NCBI GenBank assembly: GCA_013335535.1
Contig: JAAXVL010000017.1
Span: 1-56,123 of the forward strand
Direction of reading: 5' to 3'
DNA length: 56,123 nucleotides
DNA from: Azonexaceae bacterium
GTDB lineage: Bacteria; Pseudomonadota; Gammaproteobacteria; Burkholderiales; Rhodocyclaceae
Positions within the stretch are counted from its first letter, which is position 1, and every line of letters starts with the position of its first letter. The notes below the pieces were generated by a model. That model saw nothing but the letters and a program-made list of their open reading frames with translations. It did no database searches and had not been told where the DNA came from. The position numbers and the translations under genes are program-made. This document shows positions 1 to 10,092 of this stretch, one piece after another.

Positions 1-853
1 TCTCGTTGATACGGTCAACCGGTAAAAAGGTGAAAAATCGCAAGAACTTGTAGACGTCGGCGTCGCTGGTATTGAGCCAGAACTGGTAGAAGGCGTAGGG
101 CGAGGTCTTTTTCGGGTCGAGCCAGACAGCGCCCGATTCGGTCTTGCCGAACTTGGTACCGTCGGCCTTGGTGATGAGCGGCACGGTCATACCGTAGACG
201 TGCTGCTGGTGCAGGCGGCGGGTCAGGTCGGTGCCGGCGACGATGTTGCCCCACTGGTCGGAGCCGCCGATCTGCAGGACGCAGCCGTAGCGCTTGTTGA
301 GTTCGGCAAAATCGTAGCCCTGGAGCAGGCTGTACGAGAATTCGGTGTAGGAAATGCCCTGGTCTTCACGCTGCAGGCGCTGCTGCACGGATTCCTTCTT
401 GATCATGGTGTTGACCGAGAAATGCTTGCCGATGTCGCGCATGAATTCGAGGCAGTTCATGCCGCCGAACCAGTCGTAGTTATTGGCCATGATGGCCGCG
501 TTGGCGCCGTCGAACTTGAGGAAGGGCTCAACCTGGCCGCGGATCTTGCCAACCCAGGTCGCGATCACGTCTGGCGTGTTGAGCTTGCGTTCGGTGGCCT
601 TGAAGCTCGGGTCGCCGATCATGCCGGTGGCACCGCCGACCAAGGCGATGGGCTTGTGGCCGGCTTCCTGGAAGCGCTTGAGGATGAGCACCGGCACCAG
701 GTGGCCGAGGTGCAGGCTGTCCGCCGTCGGGTCGAAGCCGCAATAGAGCGTTACCGATTCCTCAGTCAGCAGCTTGTCGAGCGCAGCCGCGTCGGTGATC
801 TGGGCGATCAGGCCGCGATCGTGCAGATCCTGGATGAGGGGGGACTGGTACAT
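1..853 (-). CDS. tyrS: Tyrosyl-tRNA synthetase, C-terminal part cut by window edge
   Basis: Class I aminoacyl-tRNA synthetase that charges tRNA-Tyr in the cytoplasm. The N-terminus ([18 protein letters not shown]) begins at an ATG at 851-853 and reads leftwards for about 284 codons to the window edge, so the C-terminal S4-like RNA-binding part is missing. The class I ATP motif HLGH (residues 48-51) and the tyrosine-site segment [12 protein letters not shown] are visible; KFGKT is the KMSKS-loop equivalent. The last visible residues, [12 protein letters not shown], fall on a copy of the dispersed repeat (11-39). It is divergent from purM across a 268-bp gap. Identification is secure; only the end is unseen. 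Confidence 0.97.
   Translation of the reverse strand, partial: MYQSPLIQDLHDRGLIAQITDAAALDKLLTEESVTLYCGFDPTADSLHLGHLVPVLILKRFQEAGHKPIALVGGATGMIGDPSFKATERKLNTPDVIATWVGKIRGQVEPFLKFDGANAAIMANNYDWFGGMNCLEFMRDIGKHFSVNTMIKKESVQQRLQREDQGISYTEFSYSLLQGYDFAELNKRYGCVLQIGGSDQWGNIVAGTDLTRRLHQQHVYGMTVPLITKADGTKFGKTESGAVWLDPKKTSPYAFYQFWLNTSDADVYKFLRFFTFLPVDRINE
11..39 (-). repeat. Dispersed USS-like repeat, copy 1
   Basis: Core ACGGTCAACCGG at 11-22, then T, an A5 tract and a second A-rich tract (GAAAAATC) one turn later. It lies inside tyrS and encodes the TFLPVDR stretch. Confidence 0.7.
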
Positions 854-1121
854 TGCGTTTTCTCCACTAGGCTGGCACCGGACGATTAAAAGACGCCGGA
901 AATTCGAACCCGCGATTTTAGCAGAGCGGCCGACGGTCTTTTCGGGTGTGCTTGGCGATTTGAAATTTGGCGCATTTTTCCGGTTGACCGTGGTAAAGCG
1001 GCTTTTGTGTCAAATCGCCGGAATGGTGGGGCTGGCGGGGCGGTTAGGGGAGCTTGGCGGTTTCGGGTAAAATCGCCTTTTTTTCCAGCGGCTTTCGCCG
1101 CCCCTTGGCGCCAAATTGACC
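854..1121. promoter_or_regulatory. Divergent tyrS/purM intergenic region
   Basis: 268 bp between the divergent starts of tyrS and purM. It must hold both promoters, but I see no convincing -35/-10 pair. The only clear structure is copy 2 of the dispersed repeat near its centre. No gene is supported here. Confidence 0.5.
962..998 (+). repeat. Dispersed USS-like repeat, copy 2
   Basis: Full-length copy: AT tract GAAATTTGG, spacer, T5, then core CCGGTTGACCGTGG at 980-993. Intergenic between tyrS and purM. Confidence 0.85.
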
Positions 1122-2154
<1,033 letters not shown>

Positions 2155-2165
<11 letters not shown>

Positions 2166-2790
2166 ATGGCAGTTGCGGGTCGCGGCAATTGTCTGCGGCC
2201 TGTTCTTGCTCAATGCCTCGTCGCCAGTCTGGGCGGCGAGCAAGAAGCCGTCGCATAAAGTGGTGCATAAAGCGGCGGCAAGCAGACATACCAAGAAACT
2301 GGTGCGGCATGCACCGCGCCACGCCGAACTGAACCCCGAGTTCGGGCCGGCCGATCTGGTCGAGGATGGTGTTCCCGGATTGCACGGCCACGCCAGCTTT
2401 TACGGCAAGGGTTTTCATGGTCGCAAGACGGCCACAGGCGAACGCTTTGACGTTCAGCAATTTACCGCCGCCAGCAATCGCTTTCCGCTTGGCACGATGC
2501 TCGCTGTTCGGCGGGTGGATATCGACCGGTGTGCCATCGTCAAGGTCAATGACCGGATGCACCCGAAGCACCACAAACGCATCATCGACGTCTCGCGCAG
2601 CGTGGCGGAATATCTCAACATGATTCGCGCCGGCGTCGTTTTCGTCAGTGTCGCGCCGCTCAAAAAAGGCCGGCAGGATGCCGATGTCGCCTCTTGTCGC
2701 GCCGCTTTTGAGCCCGACCCGGATGCGGAATGTGCATCTTGTGCCCAGCTTCCGAAATTGCCCGACTTTTTGCCAAGTATCGATGGGTGA
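2155..2790 (+). CDS. Septal ring lytic transglycosylase RlpA family protein
   Basis: Exported protein with a C-terminal double-psi beta-barrel. Family members bind or cleave denuded peptidoglycan at the septum or cell envelope. The domain runs from [22 protein letters not shown] to [43 protein letters not shown] and VNDR are the RlpA hallmarks. A hydrophobic N-terminus ending in ...ASSPVWAA looks like a signal peptide, followed by a basic Lys/His-rich linker. There is no ATG in frame: the likely start is TTG at 2155 (overlapping purM by 11 bp) or TTG at 2173, so the exact start is uncertain. Probably translationally coupled to purM. Confidence 0.8.
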
Positions 2791-2871
2791 TTTTCTTCTG
2801 TGAATTCAGCCGGTTCGTTACAATTCGGCTATTGCTGACTGCCCGGTCAGTTCGACCTTTTGCCGAATGCC

Positions 2872-4008
2872 ATGAATAAAAACTCCCGTCTTGGAATCAT
2901 CGCCATTGCGCTCGCCGGCCTGGCTGGCCTGGGCTACTACGCCTACACCGCCAATCGCGCGCCGGCCGCCGGGCCAGCAGCGCCGAACGGTGCGCCGGCC
3001 AAGCCGGCAGCAGGTGGAGCGCCGGCCAGCTTTCCGACGGCAGTGGAGGTGGCCCGGGTCGCCGCGAGCGATTTTTCCGACGAGGTGGCAGCCGTTGGCA
3101 CCCTCAAGTCGAACGAATCGGTCGTCCTGCGTCCCGAAGTCTCCGGGCGCGTGGCGTCGATCGGTTTCAAGGACGGCGCCATTGTGGCCAAGGGAACGGT
3201 GCTCGTCGTTTTCGACGCGGCCATCCAGGACGCCGAGTTGCAGCAGGCGCGGGCCAATCTGGCGTTGGCCAAAAGCAGTTACGAGCGCAACGTCGAACTG
3301 GTCGGCAAGAAATTCCTGAGCCAGCAGGCGCTCGACGCCTCGGCGGCGACGCTCAAGGTGCAGGAGGCTGCTGTCCAGCTGGCCGAGGCCAAGGCGGCAA
3401 AAATGCGCATCAAGGCACCGTTTGCCGGCATGGTCGGGCTGCGCAATGTGAGCGTCGGAGATTACCTCAAGGACGGCCAGGACCTCATCAACATCGAGGA
3501 CGTCGCCACCTTGCGCGTCGACTTCAAGCTGCCGGAAAACTACCTCGGCCGCATCGTGAAGGGCCAGATCGTCGAAGTGCTCAGCGATGCCCTGCCGAGC
3601 GAGCGCTTCAAGGCCGTACTCGACGCCATCGATCCAATGGTGGATCAGAACGGCCGCTCGATTTCAGCGCGGGCCCGGCTCGACAACGCCAAGGGCAAGC
3701 TGCGGCCCGGCATGTTCGTGCGCGTCCGCCTGCTGTTCGGCGAGCGCAAGGGCGTCCTCATGGTGCCCGAGCAGGCCATCGTGCCGGGCGGTCAGCCGGC
3801 GGTGTTCAAGGTGGTCGATGGCAAGGCCAGCCTGGTCAAGGTCAAGCTCGGGGTTCGTCGGGCTGCGCAGGTCGAGGTTGTCGAAGGACTGGCGACCGGC
3901 GATCTGGTCGTGACCGCCGGCCAATTGAAGTTGCGCGAAGGCGCTGCGGTTCGTCCGGTCGGTGAGGGCGCGCCGCAGGCTGCTGCGGGGACGGCGGCCG
4001 GCAAATGA
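2872..4008 (+). CDS. RND efflux periplasmic adaptor (membrane fusion protein)
   Basis: Adaptor linking an inner-membrane RND pump to an outer-membrane channel. 378 residues, starting at the ATG at 2872 (a TTG four codons upstream is less likely). Residues 8-26 form a hydrophobic anchor/signal, then an Ala/Pro-rich linker, a biotinyl-lipoyl-like half (EVSGRVASIGFKDGAIVAKGTVLVVFD), an alpha-hairpin coiled coil (AELQQARANLALAKSSYERN) and beta-barrel/MP domains. Its stop overlaps the ATG of the pump gene (ATGA), which shows tight coupling. No TolC-like gene follows, so the channel must be encoded elsewhere. The substrate cannot be told from sequence; MexA/MdtA type. Confidence 0.93.
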   Translation: MNKNSRLGIIAIALAGLAGLGYYAYTANRAPAAGPAAPNGAPAKPAAGGAPASFPTAVEVARVAASDFSDEVAAVGTLKSNESVVLRPEVSGRVASIGFKDGAIVAKGTVLVVFDAAIQDAELQQARANLALAKSSYERNVELVGKKFLSQQALDASAATLKVQEAAVQLAEAKAAKMRIKAPFAGMVGLRNVSVGDYLKDGQDLINIEDVATLRVDFKLPENYLGRIVKGQIVEVLSDALPSERFKAVLDAIDPMVDQNGRSISARARLDNAKGKLRPGMFVRVRLLFGERKGVLMVPEQAIVPGGQPAVFKVVDGKASLVKVKLGVRRAAQVEVVEGLATGDLVVTAGQLKLREGAAVRPVGEGAPQAAAGTAAGK

Positions 4009-7000
4009 AAGTTTCCGAAATCTGCATCAAGCGACCGGTCTTCGCGACCGTGCTGTCGCTCGTCATCATGCTGCTGGGCATCGTTTCCTACACCCGGCTG
4101 CCGGTGCGCGAGTATCCGAAGATCGACGAACCGGTGGTCACCGTCAACACGACCTACCGCGGCGCTTCGGCCGAGATCATCGAATCGCAGGTGACCAAGC
4201 CGCTCGAAGACTCGCTGGCCGGCATCGAGGGAGTGGAAGTGATCACTTCCATTTCACGGGCCGAAAACAGCCAGATTTCCGTGCGCTTCAAGCTTGAGCG
4301 GGCACCTGATTCGGCCGCTTCCGATGTCCGCGACCGCGTTTCCCGTGTTCGCAACAAGCTGCCCGACGCGGTCGACGAGCCGGTCATCGCCAAGGTCGAG
4401 GCCGACGCCAACCCGGTGATCTGGATCGCCTTTTCCTCCGACAAGCATTCGGCGCTCGAAGTGACCGACGTCGCCACGCGCATCGTCAAGCCGCGCCTGC
4501 AGACATTGCCCGGTGCAGCCGACGTGCGGGTTTTCGGCGACCGCAAATTTGCCATGCGCATCTGGCTCGACAAGCAGCGGCTGGCGGCTTATCAGCTGAC
4601 GCCTGCCGATGTCGAGGACGCCTTGCGCAAGCAGAACGTCGAAGTGCCGGCCGGGCGGATCGAGAGCCGCGAGCGTGAGTTTTCCGTAGTGGCCAATACC
4701 GATCTCAAGACGCCCGAGGAATTCGGTGCTGTCGTCGTCAAGACGGTCAACGGTTATCCGGTGCGTATCGCCGATCTCGGTCGGGTTGCCATCGGCGCTG
4801 CCGAGGAACGAAGTGCCGTGCGCTTCAAGGGGCGTTCGGCCGTGGCGCTCGGCGTCATCAAGCAGGCGACGGCCAATCCGCTCGAGTTGTCGAAGGCCTT
4901 GCGGGCCGATCTGCCGAAAATCACCAGCGAATTGCCGGAGGGCATGAGCGCCAATCTGTCCTACGATTCGTCGGTGTTCATCGACCGTTCGATCGAATCG
5001 GTGTTCCACACCATCGGCGAAGCCATCCTGCTCGTCCTCGCCATCATCTTCTTCTTCCTGCGTAATCTGCGGGCGACGCTGATTCCGCTGGTGACCATTC
5101 CGGTATCGCTGATTGGCGCCTTCGGCCTGATGTTCGCGCTCGGCTTCACGATCAATACGCTGACCTTGCTGTCCTTGGTGCTGGCCATCGGCCTCGTCGT
5201 CGACGACGCCATCGTCGTGCTGGAGAATATCTTCCGCCACATCGAGGACGGCATGCCGCGCATGCAGGCCGCCTTGCAGGGCTCGAAGGAAATCGGCTTT
5301 GCTGTCGTGGCGATGACGTTGACGCTGGCTGCGGTCTATGCCCCGGTCGCCTTCATGACCGGGCGCACGGGCAAGCTGTTCATCGAGTTCGCCCTGACCC
5401 TGGCTGGTGCCGTCCTCGTTTCCGGCTTCGTTGCCCTGACCCTGTCGCCGATGATGTGTTCGGTGCTGCTCAAGCATGAGGAGAAGCATGGCAAGGCCTT
5501 CCTCATGGTCGAGGGCTTCCTGAACTGGCTCAACGCCGGCTACAAGAAGGTGCTGACCGCCTCGCTCAATCGTCGCTGGATCGTGCTTGTCGGCTTCGTC
5601 GTCGTCGCCGCGTCTTGCGGCATCCTGCTCAACGCGCTCAAGTCCGAACTGGCGCCGGTCGAGGATCGCGGCATCATTTTCGGCATGTTCCTCGGGCCGG
5701 AAGGCGCCACGCTCGATTACACCGAGAAGTACGCGCGCCAGATCGAAGGTATCTACAGCCAGACCAAGGATGCCGAACGTTACTTCGTGGTGGCCGGCAA
5801 CCCGACGGTGAGTCAGGGGGTTTCCATTCTCGGCCTGACCGACTGGAACGACCGCAGCCGCCGCTCACCGGAAATCGCCAAGGAACTGTTCCCGAAATTC
5901 GCCGGCATTCCCGGCGTCATGGCCTTTCCGATCACGCCGCCGTCGCTGGGGCAGAGTCCGCGCGAGCGGCCGGTCAATTTCGTCGTCGTGACTGCCGCAC
6001 CTTACGAGGAACTGCAGAAAGTGACCGGCCAGATTCTGGCCGAAGTGGCCAAGAATCCCTCGCTGACCAACGTGGACACCGATCTCAAGCTCAACAAGCC
6101 GGAACTCTCGATTAACGTCAAACGCGACAAGGCGGCCGACATGGGCGTGCCGGTCGAAACCATCGGCCGGACTCTGGAAACCTTCCTCGGCGGTCGCCAG
6201 GTCACGCGCTTCAAGCGCGACGGCGAGCAGTACGACGTGATCGTCCAGGTCGCCGAAGCCGAGCGCCGCAATCCGGAGGACATCCGCGACATCTATGTGC
6301 GCGGCCGCGACGGCAGCATGATTTCGCTCGAAAACCTGGTCGATGTTCGCGAGACGATCAGCCCGCGCGAGCTCAACCATTTCGGCCAGCGCCGCGCCGT
6401 GACGATTACCGCCAACCTGGCGCCGGGCTACACGCTGGGCGAGGCGCTGACCTTCCTCGACGGCGTCGCCAACCAGGTGCTCAAGCCGGGCTATGCCGCC
6501 GACTATAACGGCCAGTCGCGCGAATTCCGTCAGTCCTCGTCATCGCTGGCCTTCACCTTCGGCCTGGCGCTGGCCTTCATTTACCTCGTGCTGGCCGCGC
6601 AGTTCGAGAGCTTCCGCGATCCGTTCATCATCATGCTGACCGTGCCGCTGTCGATGGCCGGCGCGCTGCTCGCCCTGTGGCTGAGCGGCGGGACGCTCAA
6701 TGTTTACAGCCAGATCGGCCTCGTTACGCTGGTCGGCCTGATTACCAAGCACGGCATCCTGATCGTCGAATTCGCCAACCAATTGCAGGAAAAAGGCATG
6801 GCGCTTAAGGAGGCAGTGATCGAATCGGCCTTCCTGCGTCTGCGTCCCATCCTCATGACGACCGGCGCCATGGTCCTCGGTGCAGTGCCGCTGGCCTTCA
6901 GCACGGGGGCGGGGGCCGAGTCGCGGCAGCAGATTGGTTGGGTCATCGTCGGCGGCCTGTTGCTCGGTACCTTCTTTACGCTCTTCGTGGTGCCGACGGT

Positions 7001-7043
7001 TTATTCCCTGCTCGCCGCCAGAAAAGAAGCCGAGGTCTCCTGA
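4005..7043 (+). CDS. RND multidrug efflux pump, inner-membrane subunit
   Basis: Proton-driven hydrophobe/amphiphile efflux (HAE1/AcrB-MdtB type) trimer subunit of 1012 residues, the usual length. It starts with the N-terminal helix typical of the family (MKVSEICIKRPVFATVLSLV). A transmembrane block holds the proton-relay pair in LVLAIGLVVDDAIVVLENI (about residue 400). Two large periplasmic loops follow TM1 and TM7, and the C-terminal TM block contains LVGLITKHGILIVEFAN. Second gene of the operon with the adaptor. No repressor gene is adjacent; a response regulator follows at 7122 with a 78-bp gap and may or may not be functionally linked. Confidence 0.96.
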   Translation: MKVSEICIKRPVFATVLSLVIMLLGIVSYTRLPVREYPKIDEPVVTVNTTYRGASAEIIESQVTKPLEDSLAGIEGVEVITSISRAENSQISVRFKLERAPDSAASDVRDRVSRVRNKLPDAVDEPVIAKVEADANPVIWIAFSSDKHSALEVTDVATRIVKPRLQTLPGAADVRVFGDRKFAMRIWLDKQRLAAYQLTPADVEDALRKQNVEVPAGRIESREREFSVVANTDLKTPEEFGAVVVKTVNGYPVRIADLGRVAIGAAEERSAVRFKGRSAVALGVIKQATANPLELSKALRADLPKITSELPEGMSANLSYDSSVFIDRSIESVFHTIGEAILLVLAIIFFFLRNLRATLIPLVTIPVSLIGAFGLMFALGFTINTLTLLSLVLAIGLVVDDAIVVLENIFRHIEDGMPRMQAALQGSKEIGFAVVAMTLTLAAVYAPVAFMTGRTGKLFIEFALTLAGAVLVSGFVALTLSPMMCSVLLKHEEKHGKAFLMVEGFLNWLNAGYKKVLTASLNRRWIVLVGFVVVAASCGILLNALKSELAPVEDRGIIFGMFLGPEGATLDYTEKYARQIEGIYSQTKDAERYFVVAGNPTVSQGVSILGLTDWNDRSRRSPEIAKELFPKFAGIPGVMAFPITPPSLGQSPRERPVNFVVVTAAPYEELQKVTGQILAEVAKNPSLTNVDTDLKLNKPELSINVKRDKAADMGVPVETIGRTLETFLGGRQVTRFKRDGEQYDVIVQVAEAERRNPEDIRDIYVRGRDGSMISLENLVDVRETISPRELNHFGQRRAVTITANLAPGYTLGEALTFLDGVANQVLKPGYAADYNGQSREFRQSSSSLAFTFGLALAFIYLVLAAQFESFRDPFIIMLTVPLSMAGALLALWLSGGTLNVYSQIGLVTLVGLITKHGILIVEFANQLQEKGMALKEAVIESAFLRLRPILMTTGAMVLGAVPLAFSTGAGAESRQQIGWVIVGGLLLGTFFTLFVVPTVYSLLAARKEAEVS

Positions 7044-7121
7044 CGACGCTGCTTGCCGTTGCCGGAAAATGCCTTCAGAATATTCCATTGGCAATTTCCG
7101 GGGCGGGCAGTGGATTCGAGC

Positions 7122-8237
7122 ATGCGTGTTTATGTCGTCGACGACGACCAGGTGTTTCTTGATGCGCTGAGCGGCATTCTCGAAGGCGTGTGCCAGCTCG
7201 AGACCTTCAGCTCGGTGGATACCTGCCTGAGCCGCCTGGCGGTTGCCCGGCCGGATATTTTTCTGCTCGACATCCAGATGCCGGTCATCGATGGCTATGC
7301 GTTTTGCCGTCGCCTCAAGGACGATGTCGATACGCAGGATATTCCGGTCCTCTTTGTTTCATCGCGCGATGACAGCGAGACCCTGCTGCTCTGCTACGAA
7401 GCCGGTGGCGACGACTTTATCCAGAAGCCGGTTGAGCCGGCCATGCTCATCAGCAAGCTGGGTGTGGCCAGCCGGATGCTGGACGAGAAGAAGGCCCTGC
7501 GCGAGCAGGCCGGTTATGCGCGGGAAACGGCCATGGCGGCCATGGTCAGCATGGGCGAACTGGGCGTTGTCCTGCAGTTTTTAAGCCGCTCGTTCAACGT
7601 TAATGGCTTGAAGGAGCTGGCTGCGCTGGTGCTCGATGCCATGGGCCAATACGATCTGCTGGCTGCCGTCCAGTTGCGTCTGGGCGACACGGTGCTGACG
7701 CTGAGCCAGAATGGCCAGGATGTGCCGCTCGAGGCGTCTGTGCTCAATCTGATCAGGGATAGCGGACGGATATTCCAGTTCCGTTCGCGCTGCGTCTTCA
7801 ACTTCGGGCGGGTCAGTCTGCTGGTCAATAACATGCCGCTGGCCGATGCCGAGCGCTGCGGACGTATCCGCGACAACTGCGCCATTCTGGCCGAAGGGGC
7901 CGATGCGCGGCTGAAGGCAATCGAGTCCGACCTGCTGGCCCATCGCCGCCGGGTCGGGATCGAGGCGGCGCTGCCTCGTCTTTATGCCACGCTGGACGGT
8001 GTGCAGAACAATTATCGGCGCAACTGTTTCGAGTTGACGCAGGTGATGATCGACTTTGAGGAAAGCCTCAACAAGACCTTCATCCACCTCGGCCTGATGG
8101 AGCGGCAGGAAGCTGAGCTCGGCAACATGGCCAACGAATTCATGCTGCGCGTGGTCGGGACGCAGGATGCATCGATCGAGATCGTCGGCCGCCTGGAAGG
8201 GCTGGCCGAGGATCTCAAGGACTTGCTCAGGAACTGA
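7122..8237 (+). CDS. Response regulator with uncharacterised output region
   Basis: 371 residues. Residues 1-120 are a canonical receiver domain: acidic triad DDD (7-9), phosphoacceptor D50 in FLLDIQMP, S80 and K102 in FIQKP. The remaining 250 residues carry no helix-turn-helix, GGDEF, EAL or HD-GYP motif that I recognise; the segment around 140-270 could be a sensory/GAF-like fold and the C-terminus is helical. The start is the ATG at 7122, chosen because the receiver begins immediately after it. It follows the RND operon and ends convergently, overlapping miaA by 11 bp. The cognate kinase is unknown. Confidence 0.85.
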   Translation: MRVYVVDDDQVFLDALSGILEGVCQLETFSSVDTCLSRLAVARPDIFLLDIQMPVIDGYAFCRRLKDDVDTQDIPVLFVSSRDDSETLLLCYEAGGDDFIQKPVEPAMLISKLGVASRMLDEKKALREQAGYARETAMAAMVSMGELGVVLQFLSRSFNVNGLKELAALVLDAMGQYDLLAAVQLRLGDTVLTLSQNGQDVPLEASVLNLIRDSGRIFQFRSRCVFNFGRVSLLVNNMPLADAERCGRIRDNCAILAEGADARLKAIESDLLAHRRRVGIEAALPRLYATLDGVQNNYRRNCFELTQVMIDFEESLNKTFIHLGLMERQEAELGNMANEFMLRVVGTQDASIEIVGRLEGLAEDLKDLLRN

Positions 8238-9171
8238 GGAAGGCGGCGACCCGGCTGGAAACGGTATCGGCCAGGGCCGGGTCGAGGCAGTCGATACTTT
8301 CCGCGGCAAAAGAATTGGTCAGCCAGGTGATCTGGCGCTTGGCCAGCTGGCGTGTCGCGAAAATGCCACGATCGCGCAGTTCCTTGCGCGGCAGCGTGCC
8401 GTCCTGGGCTTCCCAGGTCTGCCGGTAGCCAACGCAGCGCATCGACGGCAGGTTGAGGCTGAGCTGGTATTTCTGGCGCAGCAGTCGCACTTCGTCGTCA
8501 AGCCCGGCCAGCAGCATTTCGTCAAAACGGCGGGCGATGCGGTCGTGCAGTACGGCGCGGTCGGACGGCAGCAAGGCAATCGACAGGAAGTCGTAGGCCG
8601 GTTTCTGTTTTTCGCTTTCGGCCAGCAATTCGGACATCGGTCGGCCGGTCAGCCGGCAGATTTCCAGGGCGCGCTGCAGGCGCTGGCTGTCGGTGCTGTG
8701 CAGCCGGGCGGCGGTTACCGGGTCGAGTTCGGCCAGTTTGGCGTGCATCGCCGGCCAGCCTTCGGCCGCCGCTTCGGCATCGATTTCGGCGCGCAGCGCG
8801 GCATCGGCCTGTGGCAGATCGGCCAGGCCGTGGAGCAGGGCGCGAAAATAGAGCATCGTGCCGCCAACCAGAACGGGCACCTTGCCGGCTTTCGTCATTT
8901 CGTCCATCGCGGCCAGTGCATCGGCGCGAAAGCGGGCGGCGGAGTAGCTTTCTTCCGGCGAGATGATGTCGATCAGGCGGTGCGGGTAGCGGGCCAGGGT
9001 GGCACGGTCCGGCTTGGCCGTGCCGACATCCATGTCACGGAAAACCTGGGCCGAATCGACGCTGATCAGCTCGACCGGAAAACGGTCGGCCAGCGCCATG
9101 GCGGCAGCCGTCTTGCCCGACGCGGTCGGGCCCATGATTAGGATGGCAGGCGGCAGGCGGGGGGGGCTCAT
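8227..9171 (-). CDS. miaA: tRNA dimethylallyltransferase
   Basis: Transfers dimethylallyl to N6 of A37 in tRNAs reading UNN codons. 314 residues. The P-loop [15 protein letters not shown] lies near the N-terminus, followed by the [19 protein letters not shown] active-site segment and [19 protein letters not shown]; the C-terminal ...[10 protein letters not shown]...[11 protein letters not shown] is the MiaA tRNA-binding/catalytic region. The start is the ATG at 9171; a GTG at 9189 would add six residues. In most proteobacteria miaA sits near mutL; here mutL is 10 kb away. The 3' end overlaps the response regulator gene convergently. Confidence 0.97.
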   Translation of the reverse strand: MSPPRLPPAILIMGPTASGKTAAAMALADRFPVELISVDSAQVFRDMDVGTAKPDRATLARYPHRLIDIISPEESYSAARFRADALAAMDEMTKAGKVPVLVGGTMLYFRALLHGLADLPQADAALRAEIDAEAAAEGWPAMHAKLAELDPVTAARLHSTDSQRLQRALEICRLTGRPMSELLAESEKQKPAYDFLSIALLPSDRAVLHDRIARRFDEMLLAGLDDEVRLLRQKYQLSLNLPSMRCVGYRQTWEAQDGTLPRKELRDRGIFATRQLAKRQITWLTNSFAAESIDCLDPALADTVSSRVAAFLSS

Positions 9172-9225
9172 GGCGGCGAATGTTAACACGCAGCGGAGGA
9201 AGCGACCTGGCGCGCGACGGCCATT

Positions 9226-9262
9226 CCCACGGTCAACCGGAAAAAACGACCAAAAATGAAAT
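9226..9262 (-). repeat. Dispersed USS-like repeat, copy 3
   Basis: CCCACGGTCAACCGG then A6, spacer, CAAAAATGAAAT. It lies in the gap between miaA and the gene at 9276-10028. Confidence 0.85.
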
Positions 9263-9275
9263 GCTCAGGTCGCGC

Positions 9276-10028
9276 TCACAAGGCGGCTTCGAGGCGGGTC
9301 GCCGCGGCGTTGTAATCGCGCCGCACTTCCTCGGGCGTTCCGCGCGAAACCCGGCCGAGCGGACGCCACAACGCTTCGGGTATGCCGCCAAGCACGCCGT
9401 GCATGCCGATGAGCTGGGTGGCCGGAATGGGCATGGTGCCGGCCGGTGGCGATTCCAGTGCCGCACTCATCGTCCCGACGTGGGCAGCGAGCAGGAAAAC
9501 ATGGCGCAGGCGCGGTGAGCTGGACTGTTCGACGCGTCCGGCAACCCCCTCCGGATCATCTTCAATGCGCTGGGTCAGCCCGCTGAAATCGGCCGCAGTG
9601 CGTACCGGCAAAAGGCTGACCGGCGCAACGCCGAGCAGCACGGCCGTTTCATCGAGGCGGCGAATGTGCCCTTCGACCGGTCGCGACAATTGCGCCATGA
9701 TTTCGGCGGGCTGTTGGCCATAGCCGCCCAGCCACTGGCTCAGGTAGCCGTATTCGAAACCGAGCACGAAGACGCGACGGGGAAATTGCGGGTCGAGGGT
9801 CTGTTCGCGCGGCTGTGATTTTTCGGCAATCTCGGCCGCCTCCTCGGCGTAGGTCCGGGCCGGGTCATTGACCGTCCAGCCGACGTGCGCCAGTTCGGCT
9901 GCACCCCACATCCAGAACGCCTGAATGCCAAGGTAGAGCAGCGTGATGGCCAGCGTCGCCAGCAGAAAACGCAACGGTTCGCGCCAGCGGGCGGGATATT
10001 CGGTTGTTTCGGGGAGCGGCATGGTCAT
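9276..10028 (-). CDS. Uncharacterised single-TM protein
   Basis: 250 residues. I do not recognise the family. One membrane segment (about residues 18-38, RFLLATLAITLLYLGIQAFWMW) is followed by a mostly hydrophilic domain with motifs LGFEYGYLSQWLGGYG and TQLIGMHGVLGGIPEALWRPLG; the topology suggests a periplasmic domain on a membrane anchor. The start at 10028 (MTMPLPETTEYP) is favoured by an AGGAA ribosome site 8 bp upstream; longer in-frame extension would run into the divergent gene. It is divergent from the membrane protein at 10093 with 64 bp between starts, so the two probably share a regulatory region. Confidence 0.75.
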   Translation of the reverse strand: MTMPLPETTEYPARWREPLRFLLATLAITLLYLGIQAFWMWGAAELAHVGWTVNDPARTYAEEAAEIAEKSQPREQTLDPQFPRRVFVLGFEYGYLSQWLGGYGQQPAEIMAQLSRPVEGHIRRLDETAVLLGVAPVSLLPVRTAADFSGLTQRIEDDPEGVAGRVEQSSSPRLRHVFLLAAHVGTMSAALESPPAGTMPIPATQLIGMHGVLGGIPEALWRPLGRVSRGTPEEVRRDYNAAATRLEAAL

Positions 10029-10092
10029 GACAGTTTCCTGAAAATGACGTTGGCAGTAGGCTAGCACCATTGTGGCCTGCCGGGAGCGAGCG

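Noticed and set aside
4254..5489. 411-codon minus-strand frame opposite the RND pump gene
   Set aside because: Gln/His/Arg-rich shadow of a certain gene; no start signals.
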